A stretch of DNA of 64,000 nt from Crocinitomicaceae bacterium (GTDB lineage: Bacteria; Bacteroidota; Bacteroidia; Flavobacteriales_D; Crocinitomicaceae). Positions 37,501 through 46,900 of this stretch are shown piece by piece (position 1 is the stretch's first letter; each line of letters opens with the position of its first letter). The DNA is taken from the NCBI GenBank assembly GCA_024639405.1, contig JAHEIL010000017.1, positions 1 through 64,000 of the forward strand, in the 5' to 3' direction. The position numbers and the translations under genes are program-made. The notes under the pieces are model-generated. The model was not told where the DNA came from, searched no databases, and worked only from the letters and a program-made list of their open reading frames with translations.

Positions 37501-37734
37501 ATCTGTAATCCAACGAGTCAAATCACCATTACATTTAGCAACGATTTGCCTACTGGATTTAATTGTATGGTTTTACAGAAAAGTGCAGATGCAAACAAAA
37601 TCGTATTTGCAGGAGGAGCTGGAGTTACATTAAAAAACAGAAATAACTATACTGCAACTGCAGGAAATTACGCCATCGCAACGATTGTGAATATTGGTGG
37701 TGGAATCATTGTCACTGCAGGTGATATGCAATAA
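34579..37734 (+). CDS. Large repetitive fibre-like surface protein
   Basis: 1051 residues. Signal peptide about 1-19. N-terminal domain (about 20-140) of a kind common on Bacteroidota exoproteins (GITYQAIIYNPSGEVIPG). It is followed by a phage-tail-fibre-like segment (IPIENGGTNAS, GLENVDNTSDLNKPIS). Five 18-residue repeats (DATLTTNLATEVTNRTNA type) and then 90-residue repeats (LKENAANKSTTVTLGTSDVL...) follow, predicted coiled-coil/fibre regions. Residues about 800-930 have YadA-head-like turns (SGSNNTGIGNETM, GSNNTSLGSNA). The C-terminus is a small beta domain. No T9SS sorting domain is visible, so its export route is open. A trimeric adhesin or fibre is inferred. Confidence 0.8.
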   Translation: MKKLSFLFFLFVSAQLFAQTKGITYQAIIYNPSGEVIPGVNNTTAPMASKNICLQFSILDAASQLEYQETFTTSTDEFGMVNLVIGNGVQVGGSAANFDAITWSADQKSLKVALDVTGQCSGFVAISTQKLEYVPYAFHANSAENVSGIIPIENGGTNASTVLGAITNLGLENVDNTSDLNKPISIATQTGLDLKENTANKSTTTTLGTSDVLFPTQNAVKTYVDASANTLNTAINNEATIRAAADATLTTNLATEVTNRINGDATLTTNLATEVTNRTNADATLTTNLATEVTNRINGDATLITNLATEVTNRTNADATLTTNLATEVTNRTNADLLKENTANKSTVTTLGTSNVLFPTQNAVKIYVDGNITTVTAANTALQATVTANAAAATAANTATQANVTALQNTVTTNATNTTTSLALKENAANKSTTVTLGTSDVLFPTQNAVKTYVDGNISTANITNTAAIAAVQADVDANETAAIAANTATQANVTALQNTVTTNATNTTTSLALKENAANKSTTVTLGTSDVLFPTQNAVKTYVDGNISTANLTNTAAIAAVQADVDANETAASAANTATQANVTALQNTVTTNATNTTASLALKENAANKSTTVTLGTSDVLFPTQNAVKTYVDGNISTANSANTAAIAAVQADVDANETAASAANIATQANVTALQNTVTTNATNTTTSLALKENAANKSTTVTLGTSDVLFPTQNAVKTYVDNQVSNVTATNLSGIVAIANGGTGSATQNFVDLTTNQTIGGTKTFSSPITVQSNTLKGNGSGSFRNVGLGLNVFNATLTGTWNTAMGAYSMERLTSGSNNTGIGNETMSFITTTSNNTGIGNRSLMNTTGSNNTSLGSNAAVQLTTGDNNLFLGNSSGTQIANNSNLTSLSNSVLIGAGARTAANAETNEIVIGYNAVGNGSNTIQLGNASITNVNTKGSITANAEISSEITSNITINNANAEQYKAKVLICNPTSQITITFSNDLPTGFNCMVLQKSADANKIVFAGGAGVTLKNRNNYTATAGNYAIATIVNIGGGIIVTAGDMQ
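35314..35583 (+). repeat. Five 54-bp tandem repeats in the fibre gene
   Basis: Exact 54-bp period encoding 18 residues of the DATLTTNLATEVTNR(T/I)N(A/G) type. Two variants (RING and RTNA) alternate in the first four copies, pointing to duplication of a 108-bp pair. Confidence 0.92.
35848..36750 (+). repeat. 270-bp tandem repeats in the fibre gene
   Basis: Units begin at 35848, 36118, 36388 and 36658 (exact 270-bp period, 90 residues); the fourth is partial. The copies are nearly identical in protein, with differences mostly synonymous. Two older, diverged copies of the LKENTANKST block lie at about 35158 and 35590. Confidence 0.93.
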
Positions 37735-37771
37735 AAATAAATCTATAAAAATTTTATATAAATCAAAACAA

Positions 37772-39229
37772 ATGAAAAAAATAGCAATTTACTTAATGGT
37801 TAGTTTTGCAATAAGTTCAGTCTCACTTGCAAACAATTTAATTCTTGGAACACCAACTATAAGTGGCAGTACACTTACTTTTACTATCAAATGGGACAAT
37901 AGCTGGAAAGTCACCGATGGACCTGCCAATTGGGATGCAGTTTGGATTTTTGTTAAAAGACAAACATGTGTGGCAGGAACAGTTAATCCATGGATTCATG
38001 CAACATTAGACGCAAGTGGTCAATCGGTTACTGGTTCAGAACTACAAGTTGACAACGTAACAGATAATGCAGGGGTTTTTGTAAGAAGATCTACCAATGG
38101 AATTGGTAACATTACTCAAGCAACAGTTACATTAACATTAGCAAGTGCAATTGGTGGTGACAACATTCGTGTTTTTGGTATGGAAATGGTAAATGTTCCA
38201 ACAGGTGATTTCTATATTGGAGACGGTGGTTACTCACAATCTGGTAATACTGTTTTTGGTAACTCAACTAATCAACCAGTTCAAATCACCAGTGCGACAA
38301 CAAGTTTAACTAAAGCACAGTACGGTAACCAAAATCAATATGGATCTTCTGTTACATTACCAAGTACCTATCCTTTTGGTTATAATCGTTTTTACTGTAT
38401 GAAATATGAGATCACGAGCGCGCAATATTTAGGTTTTCTAAATTCTCTCACTTATGATCAACAATTGCATAAACAACAAGACATGAACTGGAATACTACG
38501 CCTCCAACTTCCGCAGCTGGTACAGTATTTTTTAATTACGCGAACGTCAAAATTAAAATTAAAACACCAGGTATTTCTACAACCAGTTTGACACCTGCAG
38601 TATATGCATGCGACGCAAATAACAACGGAGTTTATGATGAAGATTGTGATGGATTAGGTTTTCCTATTCCATTAAGACAAGAACATTGGTTAACCTATTT
38701 GGAGTGGGCAGCCTTAAGACCAATGACAGAATTTGAATACGAAAAAGCATGTAGAGGTCCTTTAATTCCGGTACTTGGCGAAAAAGCTTGGGGTACAGAA
38801 GATATTGCTCAATTTCAATACATAAGCACTACATATGGATGTTCTTCAGAAACTCAAACTTATTTTGCCTTAGGATTATGTAATTATCAAACAGGTAGAA
38901 TGCATAGAGCTGGTAGCGCTGCGAGTTCAATAACAGATAGAGTTCATGCTGGTGCAACTTATTATGGAATTCTTGACATGACTGGAAGTACATATGAACG
39001 CTGTGTAGGTGGATGGAATTATGATTATTCAACTTATACAACTGCAAATGGTGATGGGAATATCAACAGTAATGGATCATGCGGCATGACAATATGGAAC
39101 AATATGCAATATATGAATAGAGGAGGTTCTGCACAAAATGGTCAATCTATTCAAGTTTCTGTAAGAAATTACAATAATGATCCTGGATATGGAAATATCA
39201 ATGCAGGCAGGGGTGTAAGATCTTTTTAA
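37772..39229 (+). CDS. Secreted SUMF1/formylglycine-generating-enzyme-like protein
   Basis: 486 residues from the ATG at 37772, chosen for the signal peptide MKKIAIYLMVSFAISSVSLA; an upstream in-frame start overlaps the fibre gene. An N-terminal beta domain of about 130 residues precedes the SUMF1-like fold (about 145-486): MVNVPTGDFYIGDGG, YCMKYEITSAQYLGFLN, LRPMTEFEYEKACRGP, GILDMTGSTYERCVGGW and the end NAGRGVRSF. The paired active-site cysteines of true formylglycine-generating enzymes are not evident, so a structural or binding role (C-type-lectin-like fold) is more likely than catalysis. No sorting domain is visible. Confidence 0.8.
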   Translation: MKKIAIYLMVSFAISSVSLANNLILGTPTISGSTLTFTIKWDNSWKVTDGPANWDAVWIFVKRQTCVAGTVNPWIHATLDASGQSVTGSELQVDNVTDNAGVFVRRSTNGIGNITQATVTLTLASAIGGDNIRVFGMEMVNVPTGDFYIGDGGYSQSGNTVFGNSTNQPVQITSATTSLTKAQYGNQNQYGSSVTLPSTYPFGYNRFYCMKYEITSAQYLGFLNSLTYDQQLHKQQDMNWNTTPPTSAAGTVFFNYANVKIKIKTPGISTTSLTPAVYACDANNNGVYDEDCDGLGFPIPLRQEHWLTYLEWAALRPMTEFEYEKACRGPLIPVLGEKAWGTEDIAQFQYISTTYGCSSETQTYFALGLCNYQTGRMHRAGSAASSITDRVHAGATYYGILDMTGSTYERCVGGWNYDYSTYTTANGDGNINSNGSCGMTIWNNMQYMNRGGSAQNGQSIQVSVRNYNNDPGYGNINAGRGVRSF

Positions 39230-39239
39230 TCTTAAAAAC

Positions 39240-39830
39240 GTGATAAAAAAAATCGTATACATATCAATTTTATGTTCATTGTTTTTGAACAATTCATACA
39301 GTCAAATTGTACTTACTTCGATGCGTGGAATATTTAATGCAAAAAAAGTATCTACTATGTTCTCTGGTGGACTTGGCTATGGAGAAGCGCAACAAACTTT
39401 AATACAAAATGTTTGTCAACCATTGGTTGTAGTAGATATTTTTTATGGTGGACTTGGTTATGGTAATCAACAGCAAAACATAACTCAAAACACTTGTACA
39501 CCGCAGCCTGTAGTAGATATTTTTTATGGTGGACTTGGCTATGGTAATCAACAGCAATATATCATTCAAAGCGATTGTATGCCTCAATCAGTAGTTGATA
39601 TCTTCTATGGTGGATTAGGAAATGGCGTTCAACAACAAAACATTTCTCAAAGTGTTTGTGCATCTCAAGTGATTATAGATATTTTCTATGGAGGATTAGG
39701 AAATGGTCTTGATCAACAAACCATTATACAGAGTGCATGCACTTCTCCTCCAATTCAATCAATATTTTATGGAGGAAATGGCTATGGCAGTCAAGAAAAG
39801 ATTGTGATACAAACCGTATGTACCTATTAA
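39240..39830 (+). CDS. Secreted protein of six 27-residue GGLGYG/Cys repeats
   Basis: 196 residues with a GTG start and a signal peptide (about 1-21, ending NNSYSQ). From residue 41 the protein is almost only six copies of a 27-residue unit, FYGGLGYGNQQQNITQNTC followed by about eight variable residues ending VVDI. Each unit has one cysteine at a fixed place, paired glycines and a Q-rich stretch. No known family is recognised. The regular glycine and glutamine spacing suggests a beta-solenoid or amyloid-like fibre, but that is inference. Last gene of the surface locus, closed by a terminator. Confidence 0.78.
   Translation: MIKKIVYISILCSLFLNNSYSQIVLTSMRGIFNAKKVSTMFSGGLGYGEAQQTLIQNVCQPLVVVDIFYGGLGYGNQQQNITQNTCTPQPVVDIFYGGLGYGNQQQYIIQSDCMPQSVVDIFYGGLGNGVQQQNISQSVCASQVIIDIFYGGLGNGLDQQTIIQSACTSPPIQSIFYGGNGYGSQEKIVIQTVCTY
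39360..39827 (+). repeat. Six 81-bp tandem repeats
   Basis: Codons for F-Y/S-G-G begin at 39360, 39441, 39522, 39603, 39684 and 39765, an exact 81-bp period. Copies two and three are the most alike in DNA, so the array has expanded recently. Confidence 0.95.
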
Positions 39831-39832
39831 TT

Positions 39833-39864
39833 AAAAGTCCAACATTACTGTTGGACTTTTTTTT
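39833..39864 (+). terminator. Rho-independent terminator after the surface locus
   Basis: AAAAGTCCAAC / GTTGGACTTTT with an ATTACT loop and a T run. It is only 8 bases from the convergent comM stop and may serve both. Confidence 0.9.
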
Positions 39865-39871
39865 AATCAAC

Positions 39872-41410
39872 TTAGCCAGCCCAACCTTCCTTATCCAAAC
39901 TTCGAAACTGTATGGCTTCTGCAATATCTTGGGGTCTAATTTTCTCTGAATTCTCAATATCTGCTATGGTACGTGCTACTTTTAATATCCGGTCATAAGC
40001 CCTAGCAGATAGCCCCATTCGATCCATGGCATTTTTAAGCATCTCATTGCTATCTGCATCAATTTTACAGTAATTTTTTATGTCGTTTTGAGACATTTGT
40101 GCATTGCAATGAACGCCACTACTCACTCCAAAGCGACTTTGTTGCAATTTTCTGGTCTGCTCTACCCTCTTTCTGATTTCACGACTCCCTTCGGCAGCTT
40201 CGTCCTGCGTTAATTCATCAAACGAAACAGGCGTTACTTCGACATGTAAATCAATTCGATCCAACAAAGGTCCTGAAATTTTATTCAAATAACGTTGTAC
40301 AATTCCAGGTCCACAGACGCATTCTTTCTCTGGATGATTATAATATCCACACGGACACGGATTCATGGCAGCTATGAGCATAAAACCAGCCGGATAATCT
40401 ACTGAGAACTTTGCCCTAGAAATTGTCACGCAACGATCTTCTAAAGGTTGGCGCATCACTTCCAATACGGTTCGTTTGTATTCTGGCAATTCATCTAAGA
40501 ACAAAACACCATTATGTGCCAAAGAAATTTCACCAGGTTGAGGATAACCTCCTCCACCTACAAGTGCCACATCCGAAATGGTATGGTGTGGCTTTCTGAA
40601 AGGCCGTTGCGTAATAAGTCCTTTTTCATTTTTAATTTTACCTGCAACACTATGAATCTTTGTTGTTTCCAACGCTTCCTCTAAGCTCATTGGAGGCAAA
40701 ATAGTTGGTAATCGCTTTGCTAACATAGATTTTCCAGCGCCTGGAGGACCGATTAGAATGACATTGTGTCCTCCAGCAGCAGCGATTTCAAAAGCTCTTT
40801 TGATATTCAATTGACCTTTTACATCTCTGAAATCTACTTCGATTTCATCCACCATGCGCTCAAATTCTTGTTCAATATTGACTGAAAATGGTTGAATCGC
40901 TAAATCACCATTCAAAAATTGAACTACTTCCATTAAAGTTGAGGCACCTATTATTTCAATTCCACTGACAACTGCTGCCTCTTGCGCATTTTGAACAGGA
41001 ACAATTACGCCTTTATAACCTTCTTTCTTAGCTTGCAATGCAATGGGTAATATTCCTTTTAATGGATTTAGATTGCCATCTAAGGACAATTCTCCGATTA
41101 AAATATAATTACTTAGTCGATCTGGTTGAACAAGATTATTAACCGCTAAAATGCCAATTGCAATGGGTAAATCAAAATAGGAACCCTCTTTCCGAATATC
41201 AGCAGGTGCCATGTTGATTGTGATTTCCTTTCCAGGATACGCTAAATTGTTGTTTTTAAAAGCTGCCTTGATGCGTTGTTGACTTTCTTTCACAGCACTA
41301 TCTGGTAATCCAACTAAAAAAAAGCCGATTCCAATTCCTAAATTAACTTCAATGGTGATGGTCGTTGCATCTATTCCAAAAACGGTACTACTAAAGGTTT
41401 TTACTAACAT
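39872..41410 (-). CDS. comM: YifB/ComM family AAA+ ATPase (Mg-chelatase-like)
   Basis: 512 residues: N-terminal Lon-protease-like fold (SAVKESQQRIKAAF, ITINMAPADIRKEGS), AAA+ domain with Walker A GPPGAGKS and Walker B VLFLDELPEY, a cysteine cluster (NPCPCGYYNHPEKECVCG) and the C-terminal helical domain (LSARAYDRILKVARTIADIE). ComM homologues act as a hexameric branch-migration helicase in natural transformation; many non-competent species keep the gene. Length and motifs are complete. Confidence 0.92.
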   Translation of the reverse strand: MLVKTFSSTVFGIDATTITIEVNLGIGIGFFLVGLPDSAVKESQQRIKAAFKNNNLAYPGKEITINMAPADIRKEGSYFDLPIAIGILAVNNLVQPDRLSNYILIGELSLDGNLNPLKGILPIALQAKKEGYKGVIVPVQNAQEAAVVSGIEIIGASTLMEVVQFLNGDLAIQPFSVNIEQEFERMVDEIEVDFRDVKGQLNIKRAFEIAAAGGHNVILIGPPGAGKSMLAKRLPTILPPMSLEEALETTKIHSVAGKIKNEKGLITQRPFRKPHHTISDVALVGGGGYPQPGEISLAHNGVLFLDELPEYKRTVLEVMRQPLEDRCVTISRAKFSVDYPAGFMLIAAMNPCPCGYYNHPEKECVCGPGIVQRYLNKISGPLLDRIDLHVEVTPVSFDELTQDEAAEGSREIRKRVEQTRKLQQSRFGVSSGVHCNAQMSQNDIKNYCKIDADSNEMLKNAMDRMGLSARAYDRILKVARTIADIENSEKIRPQDIAEAIQFRSLDKEGWAG

Positions 41411-41483
41411 AATGGTTTCATGATTTTATGAATTCTAGTATTAAGTTAGCAAAATAGTTGAATCTTTACAAACTTTTAGAAAC

Positions 41484-41512
41484 AAAAAAACCGATGTCAT
41501 AAGACATCGGTT
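41484..41512 (-). terminator. Rho-independent terminator of rpmH
   Basis: On the minus strand AACCGATGTC / GACATCGGTT with a 4-base loop, then a T run, 24 bases after the rpmH stop. Confidence 0.9.
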
Positions 41513-41535
41513 ATACTATCGTTTCAAACGTTTAT

Positions 41536-41694
41536 TTAACGTTTGTGCATTGGCTCATCTGATACAGTAAGTCTTTTTCTTCCTTTACGACGACGTGCAG
41601 CTAATACGCGACGTCCGTTCTTAGTAGCCATACGGCTTCTGAAACCGTGCTTGTTTCTTCTCTTTCTTACTGATGGTTGAAACGTTCTTTTCAT
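41536..41694 (-). CDS. rpmH: 50S ribosomal protein L34
   Basis: 52 residues. Translates as [18 protein letters not shown], then [20 protein letters not shown] and [14 protein letters not shown]: the L34 core with a short C-terminal extension. It has its own promoter and terminator. In many bacteria rpmH sits beside rnpA and dnaA; here it stands alone between comM and an ABC exporter gene. Confidence 0.97.
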   Translation of the reverse strand: MKRTFQPSVRKRRNKHGFRSRMATKNGRRVLAARRRKGRKRLTVSDEPMHKR

Positions 41695-41736
41695 GATCTG
41701 TTATATTATGCTTTTTTATCTCAAAAATTCGGAATG

Positions 41737-41766
41737 CAAAGATAGTTTAATTTTCAAAAAAACAAA
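41737..41766 (-). promoter_or_regulatory. Promoter of rpmH
   Basis: On the minus strand, -33 TTTG (41763-41766) and -7 TATCTTTG (41737-41744) are separated by 18 bases. The -7 box is 42 bases before the start codon. Confidence 0.75.
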
Positions 41767-41816
41767 CTCTTTTAAATAAAATTTCTAAAAAAGAATCATT
41801 TACAGTGAAAGACCAC

Positions 41817-41824
41817 TACTTTTG
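41817..41824 (+). promoter_or_regulatory. Bacteroidota-type -7 box for the ABC exporter
   Basis: TACTTTTG fits TAnnTTTG and lies 18 bases before the ATG at 41843, so the leader would be short. Confidence 0.6.
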
Positions 41825-41842
41825 TAGTACAAATATAACAAA

Positions 41843-43651
41843 ATGGCACGACGCAACAAAGAAGAAAAAATCAAAGTTACTAAGGAGAGCATTCAAAAAG
41901 CGAAAGGTATTTTTACTTACTTACGTCCATACCGTTTTCAATTTTTAATTGGCTGGATATTTTTAGCACTTTCAACCTCTGCAGGTTTGGTTTTTCCTTT
42001 TTTAATGGGGCAATTATTGGGTAGCGGATCAGCAAAACCTAAAAACCTAGAAGAATCCGTTCGTTTAATCGATTTAAACAATGTAAATACCATTGCAATT
42101 TTATTGTTCATTTTGTTTGGTGTACAATCGCTATTTTCGTATTTCAGAGTTGTTATCTTCACGAACGTTACTGAAAATGCATTAAGAGATATGCGTAAAT
42201 CAGCTTTCAACAAGTTGATTTATATGCCAATGGACTTTTTTAACCAAAACAAAGTAGGCGAATTAACCAGTCGCTTGTCATCTGATATTGTTCAAATTCA
42301 AGAGACTCTAAAAACAACCATTTCAGAATTCTTCAGACAAATCATTATGATTGTAGGTGGAATAACATTTCTATTTTTCTTATCATGGAAACTTGCGTTA
42401 ATCATGCTTGGAACAGTACCTGTAATGGCAATTATAGCGGTGTTTTTTGGTCGTTTTATTCGAAATCTTTCTAAAAAAGCACAAGATCAAGCAGCGACTT
42501 CAAATTCAATTATTGAAGAAGCGTTAACTGGGATTAGCAACGTGAAATCTTTCACAAACGAAGGGTTTGTTCTCACAAAATACATGAAAGCGATTGAAGA
42601 AATCAGAACGCTCAACATCAAAAGCGGTGTTTGGAGAGGTTTGTTTATTTCGTTCATTATTTTTTGTTTGTTTGGAGCGATTGTATTTATCGTATGGCAA
42701 GGCTTATTAATGACTCAGGGGCCAAATCCACAATTATCCGCACAATCCTTCTATTCATTTATCATGTTCACCATTATGATGGGGGCGTCTATTGGCTCAC
42801 TTCCTGATTTGTATGCAAGTATTCAAAAATCAATTGGAGCAACAGAAAACTTGATGAATATTATCAATTCTCCAAGTGAAAAAGAAACATTAACTGGAAG
42901 TGAAAAACCTGAAATAAATGGAGAAATTTCGTTTGAACATGTAGAATTTAGTTATCCGCAACGTAGCGATATCAAAGTATTGAACGACATTTCTTTTAAA
43001 GCAAAAGTTAATGATACTATTGCTTTAGTTGGAACATCAGGATCAGGGAAATCGACTATTTCATCTTTATTATTGAATTACTACACCATAACAAGTGGCA
43101 CTATTCAATTCAACGGAACGCCAATTGAAAAAATTGACACGCATTATTTACGAAGTAAAATGGCGATCGTTCCGCAAGAAGTGATCCTTTTTGGTGGTTC
43201 TATTCGAGAAAACATTGCTTTCGGGAATCCAGATTCAGATGAAGCAGCGATTATAGCAGCAGCGAAACAAGCCAATGCCTGGGAATTCATTACAAGTTTC
43301 CCTGAAGGACTTGAAACTGAAGTTGGTGATCGTGGTATTCAGCTTTCTGGCGGACAAAAACAACGCATTGCGATTGCAAGAGCTATTATTAAAAATCCAA
43401 GTATATTAATCTTAGATGAAGCAACTTCCGCTCTCGATTCAGAATCAGAAAAATTGGTGCAAGACGCATTGGATAAATTAATGGTTGGCAGAACATCCAT
43501 CGTTATTGCACATCGCTTGTCGACAATTAAAAACGCAAATCAAATTTTAGTGATACAACAAGGAGAGATTGCAGAGCACGGTACACACGATGAATTAATC
43601 GCTTTAAACGGACATTATTCGAAATTGGTAGAATTACAAGGTATGGAATAA
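41843..43651 (+). CDS. ABC transporter, fused permease and ATPase (MsbA/multidrug exporter type)
   Basis: 602 residues. Six-helix exporter domain (about 25-335) with the coupling-helix region VTENALRDMRKSAFNKLIYM, followed by the ATPase: Walker A GTSGSGKST, signature LSGGQKQRIAIARA, Walker B ILILDEATSALD and H-loop IVIAHRLST. A homodimeric half-transporter exporting lipids or drugs; the substrate is not deducible. Monocistronic. Confidence 0.92.
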   Translation: MARRNKEEKIKVTKESIQKAKGIFTYLRPYRFQFLIGWIFLALSTSAGLVFPFLMGQLLGSGSAKPKNLEESVRLIDLNNVNTIAILLFILFGVQSLFSYFRVVIFTNVTENALRDMRKSAFNKLIYMPMDFFNQNKVGELTSRLSSDIVQIQETLKTTISEFFRQIIMIVGGITFLFFLSWKLALIMLGTVPVMAIIAVFFGRFIRNLSKKAQDQAATSNSIIEEALTGISNVKSFTNEGFVLTKYMKAIEEIRTLNIKSGVWRGLFISFIIFCLFGAIVFIVWQGLLMTQGPNPQLSAQSFYSFIMFTIMMGASIGSLPDLYASIQKSIGATENLMNIINSPSEKETLTGSEKPEINGEISFEHVEFSYPQRSDIKVLNDISFKAKVNDTIALVGTSGSGKSTISSLLLNYYTITSGTIQFNGTPIEKIDTHYLRSKMAIVPQEVILFGGSIRENIAFGNPDSDEAAIIAAAKQANAWEFITSFPEGLETEVGDRGIQLSGGQKQRIAIARAIIKNPSILILDEATSALDSESEKLVQDALDKLMVGRTSIVIAHRLSTIKNANQILVIQQGEIAEHGTHDELIALNGHYSKLVELQGME

Positions 43652-43927
43652 AAGGTTTTTATATTCATTTTACATCAAATTTTATTTCATCCAACATTCT
43701 TAAAGTATCGAATGAATTATTTTAGTTAAAATAATGAGCATTCTTAATAATTAGTGCACTATCTGTACCCCATTAATTGAATAAATAGTAAAAAATGATT
43801 ATTTTGATGTGATTACATAACAAAAGAACAATTTTTTTTAAATTATTAGCTATAAATCTAACTTTTTAGTTCTTTATTAATTTATTTTAACTATTTTTAA
43901 TCTGTTTTTAACATTATCATTAAAACT
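43652..43927. other. 276-base intergenic region before the HYR-repeat gene
   Basis: AT-rich, without an open reading frame, hairpin terminator or clean TAnnTTTG box. It presumably holds the promoter of the large gene that follows (a TATTTTTA near 43893 is the closest -7 match). Confidence 0.4.
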
Positions 43928-46900
43928 ATGAAACCACTTTACCTTTTAATTTTTCTCCTGTTTTTACAGGTTAAAAATTTTGCACAACTTCCTGTTTTCA
44001 CCCTAAACACAACTGTTGTTCCTGCAAGTTGTCCAAATAATGGTGAAATATCATTTTCTGTAACAAATACCGCTGTTGGTGCAACAGTAATTTATCAAGT
44101 TTATGAACTTCCATCCAATACCTTATTAAGTAGTAATTCTACTTCAACATCTATTAATTCATTGCCTCCAGGAAACTATAGTGTTGTTGCTACCCAAAAT
44201 CTAGGAGCGCAAAGCAATAGTCAATCCGCTACTGTTACAGTAAATTCAACCTACATACCGCTTGTTTATGGAATAACTACAACTCAAAATGTTATTTGTG
44301 GATATGATGGCGTTATAAACACTTCAATAACAACAGGAATGCCCAATTATACCTATGAATTATTTGCCGGAAGTATTTCAGGCTCCATAGTTGCTCCATT
44401 ACAAAGCTCACCAACGTTTACAAATCTTACAAATGGTACATACATAATAAGAACATTTGACGCGTGTGGAAATGCATTTCCCAGTTTACCTGTAAACGTT
44501 GGAATTAATCCTCAAAACATAAATAATTTATATAATCAAATTAATTATTCATCCGTCAGCTGTGATTCAATTGACGTCAATCTATACTTAAACGGTACAA
44601 GCAATTCATTTCCAGCCACCTCAACATTGAGCTATACTGATGGAACGCTGCATACTATTACAGGAAATGCAGATGGCACATTTCCTACACAAACTGTTGC
44701 AATTGCAAATTTTCCCATCACCTTTACATCCATTTCTACGGATGCTTGTGGAAATGTTGATAATTTTCAAACTATTGCAACATTAAATACTAGTCAAGAA
44801 AACAGTCATAAAACCAAAGCATTGTGTGAACAATTTTATTATTCATTTGTACCAAACAATTTCTTTTCCAATTCAGGCTACACAATAAATTTCACCAATT
44901 CACCACTTGGTTTCAACCCTTTGACATACAATGCGAATCATCCGGGGGTTTTTAATGGTTCAGCAAATTATGGTGGACCTACAAATCCTTTACCAGAAGG
45001 AACATATACAGCTGTCTTAACTAATTCTTGCGGTTTGAGTTACACGTTGAATTTTACAACTTTCAAAGAAATTGATTCAAGTTTAAACAGTAGTGTTAGT
45101 TATAATAATTGCGGACAATCCATCTTATCAGTTTATAGAAATGATTTATATTTTGATTCTGTTTACCTCATACAAGCTCCAAATACTTTTACTCAAACTC
45201 TACCCTTCGACATTACATCCTCATTAAATTCAAATAATAGTCTGGTATCTATAGTTTTAGACCCAGGTTTTTATAAGTTTAAATTCATCGATTCATGTGG
45301 AATTACTCGATTTTTTGAAATTAATCTGTTAGCGCCAACTTTAGAAGTATCCTTTTCTCAGCTTCCAGGTTGTCAAATTGGATATGGAAGTTGTATTTTT
45401 TTTATGAATTGGATAGGAACTGGATTAACTTCAACAAGTGGGATTCAAAATTGTTGGATTACAAGCGCTCCTAGTGGGTATGGAAACACCTTGCCACATG
45501 ATCTCTCAAGCACCATCAATACAGGAAGCAACTATTATCATATCGGAAATTTGATACCAGGAAATTATACATTTAGCTTTAAAAATGCGTGTGGTGATTC
45601 GATTTCTAAAACTGTTATAATTGATGATTTTACTTTTACTACGACCAATTTTGAATACACTATTAATTGCAATTATATCAATTTACGATTTAATGTTTCA
45701 ACAAATAACCCAAGTGGAAGTTTTGAAATACAACGAAACATTAATGGTGTTTGGACATTCATAACTTCTATTACTGGAAGCAATATATGGCACAATTACC
45801 TTGCATTTGCAGAAGGAGATTATAGAATCATTTATTATAACACAGCTTATTCATCAAATAATTTAGCCGGTTTTGCCAATCGCTACGAAACATGTGTTCC
45901 AAATTGGAGTATTCCGTTCTCAATTGATTATCCAGATCCTGAAATTGAAGCAATCAATTCTTGGAATTGTGGTTTAGATAATTACAATGCTTATGTAACA
46001 GCAACTGGGGCAGGACCAATAACGTATAAAATCTTGAAATATAATGGCGCTCCCTTTTTAGTCAACAATGGAAACAATCCACTTTTCACAAATTTATCTG
46101 AAGGTCTCTATTTGTTTCAAATCATTGATGTTTGTGGAAACATTAGAACGCGCTATATGGAAATTCGTTTCATTAACAATTACATTTTTCCTGACTCTAT
46201 TTGTGATAATCAAAATGGATCGTTATCAATTTATGGATTTAGTGCTCTTAATACTATTTTAGGTTTCAAATGGTGGAAAGGATCTGATCCAAGTACGATT
46301 TTATCAACAACAACTTCACTAAACTTTACTCCATATAATAACAGCATTCATCAAGGTGAATATTTTGTACAAATCTATTCTATTTCAAATCCTGCTCTTT
46401 GTCCAGATACAGTTTCTTACATATTAAATACAGCAATCATACCATCTGCAGGCTTAGATTCATCTGCTCAAATCTGTAATGACAATACAATTATTGATTT
46501 AAGTCAATTTTTATCAACCAATGCTACAAGCGGAGGTTATTGGTCTGATACGGTTAATAATTTGACTTTTTATGGAAATCAATTGGATCTTTCAACTACT
46601 CCAAATGATACCATTCATGTCTTATATATTGTTGAAGGAGCGTGTAATTTTAAAGATACAGCCGTTTTTACGTTTAATGTCATCCAACTTGACAGTGTTC
46701 AAGTAATTCATTGCCCTTCTGATACAATAATTTATGGTTGTCCTCAAATCGTAGATTGGAATACCCCTATTTTCTTTACAAGTTGTTCAACGCTTAACGC
46801 ACTTTCCAATTTCAATGAAAATGATTTCTTTCCTCAAGATACAACGCTTGTAAATTATACGTGTAACGGTCCATTAGGCGATATAAAAACATGTAATTTT

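Noticed and set aside
38990-39229. Possible diversity-generating retroelement variable region at the end of the SUMF1-like gene
   Set aside because: The Asn-rich end resembles such regions, but no reverse transcriptase or template repeat was seen in the window.
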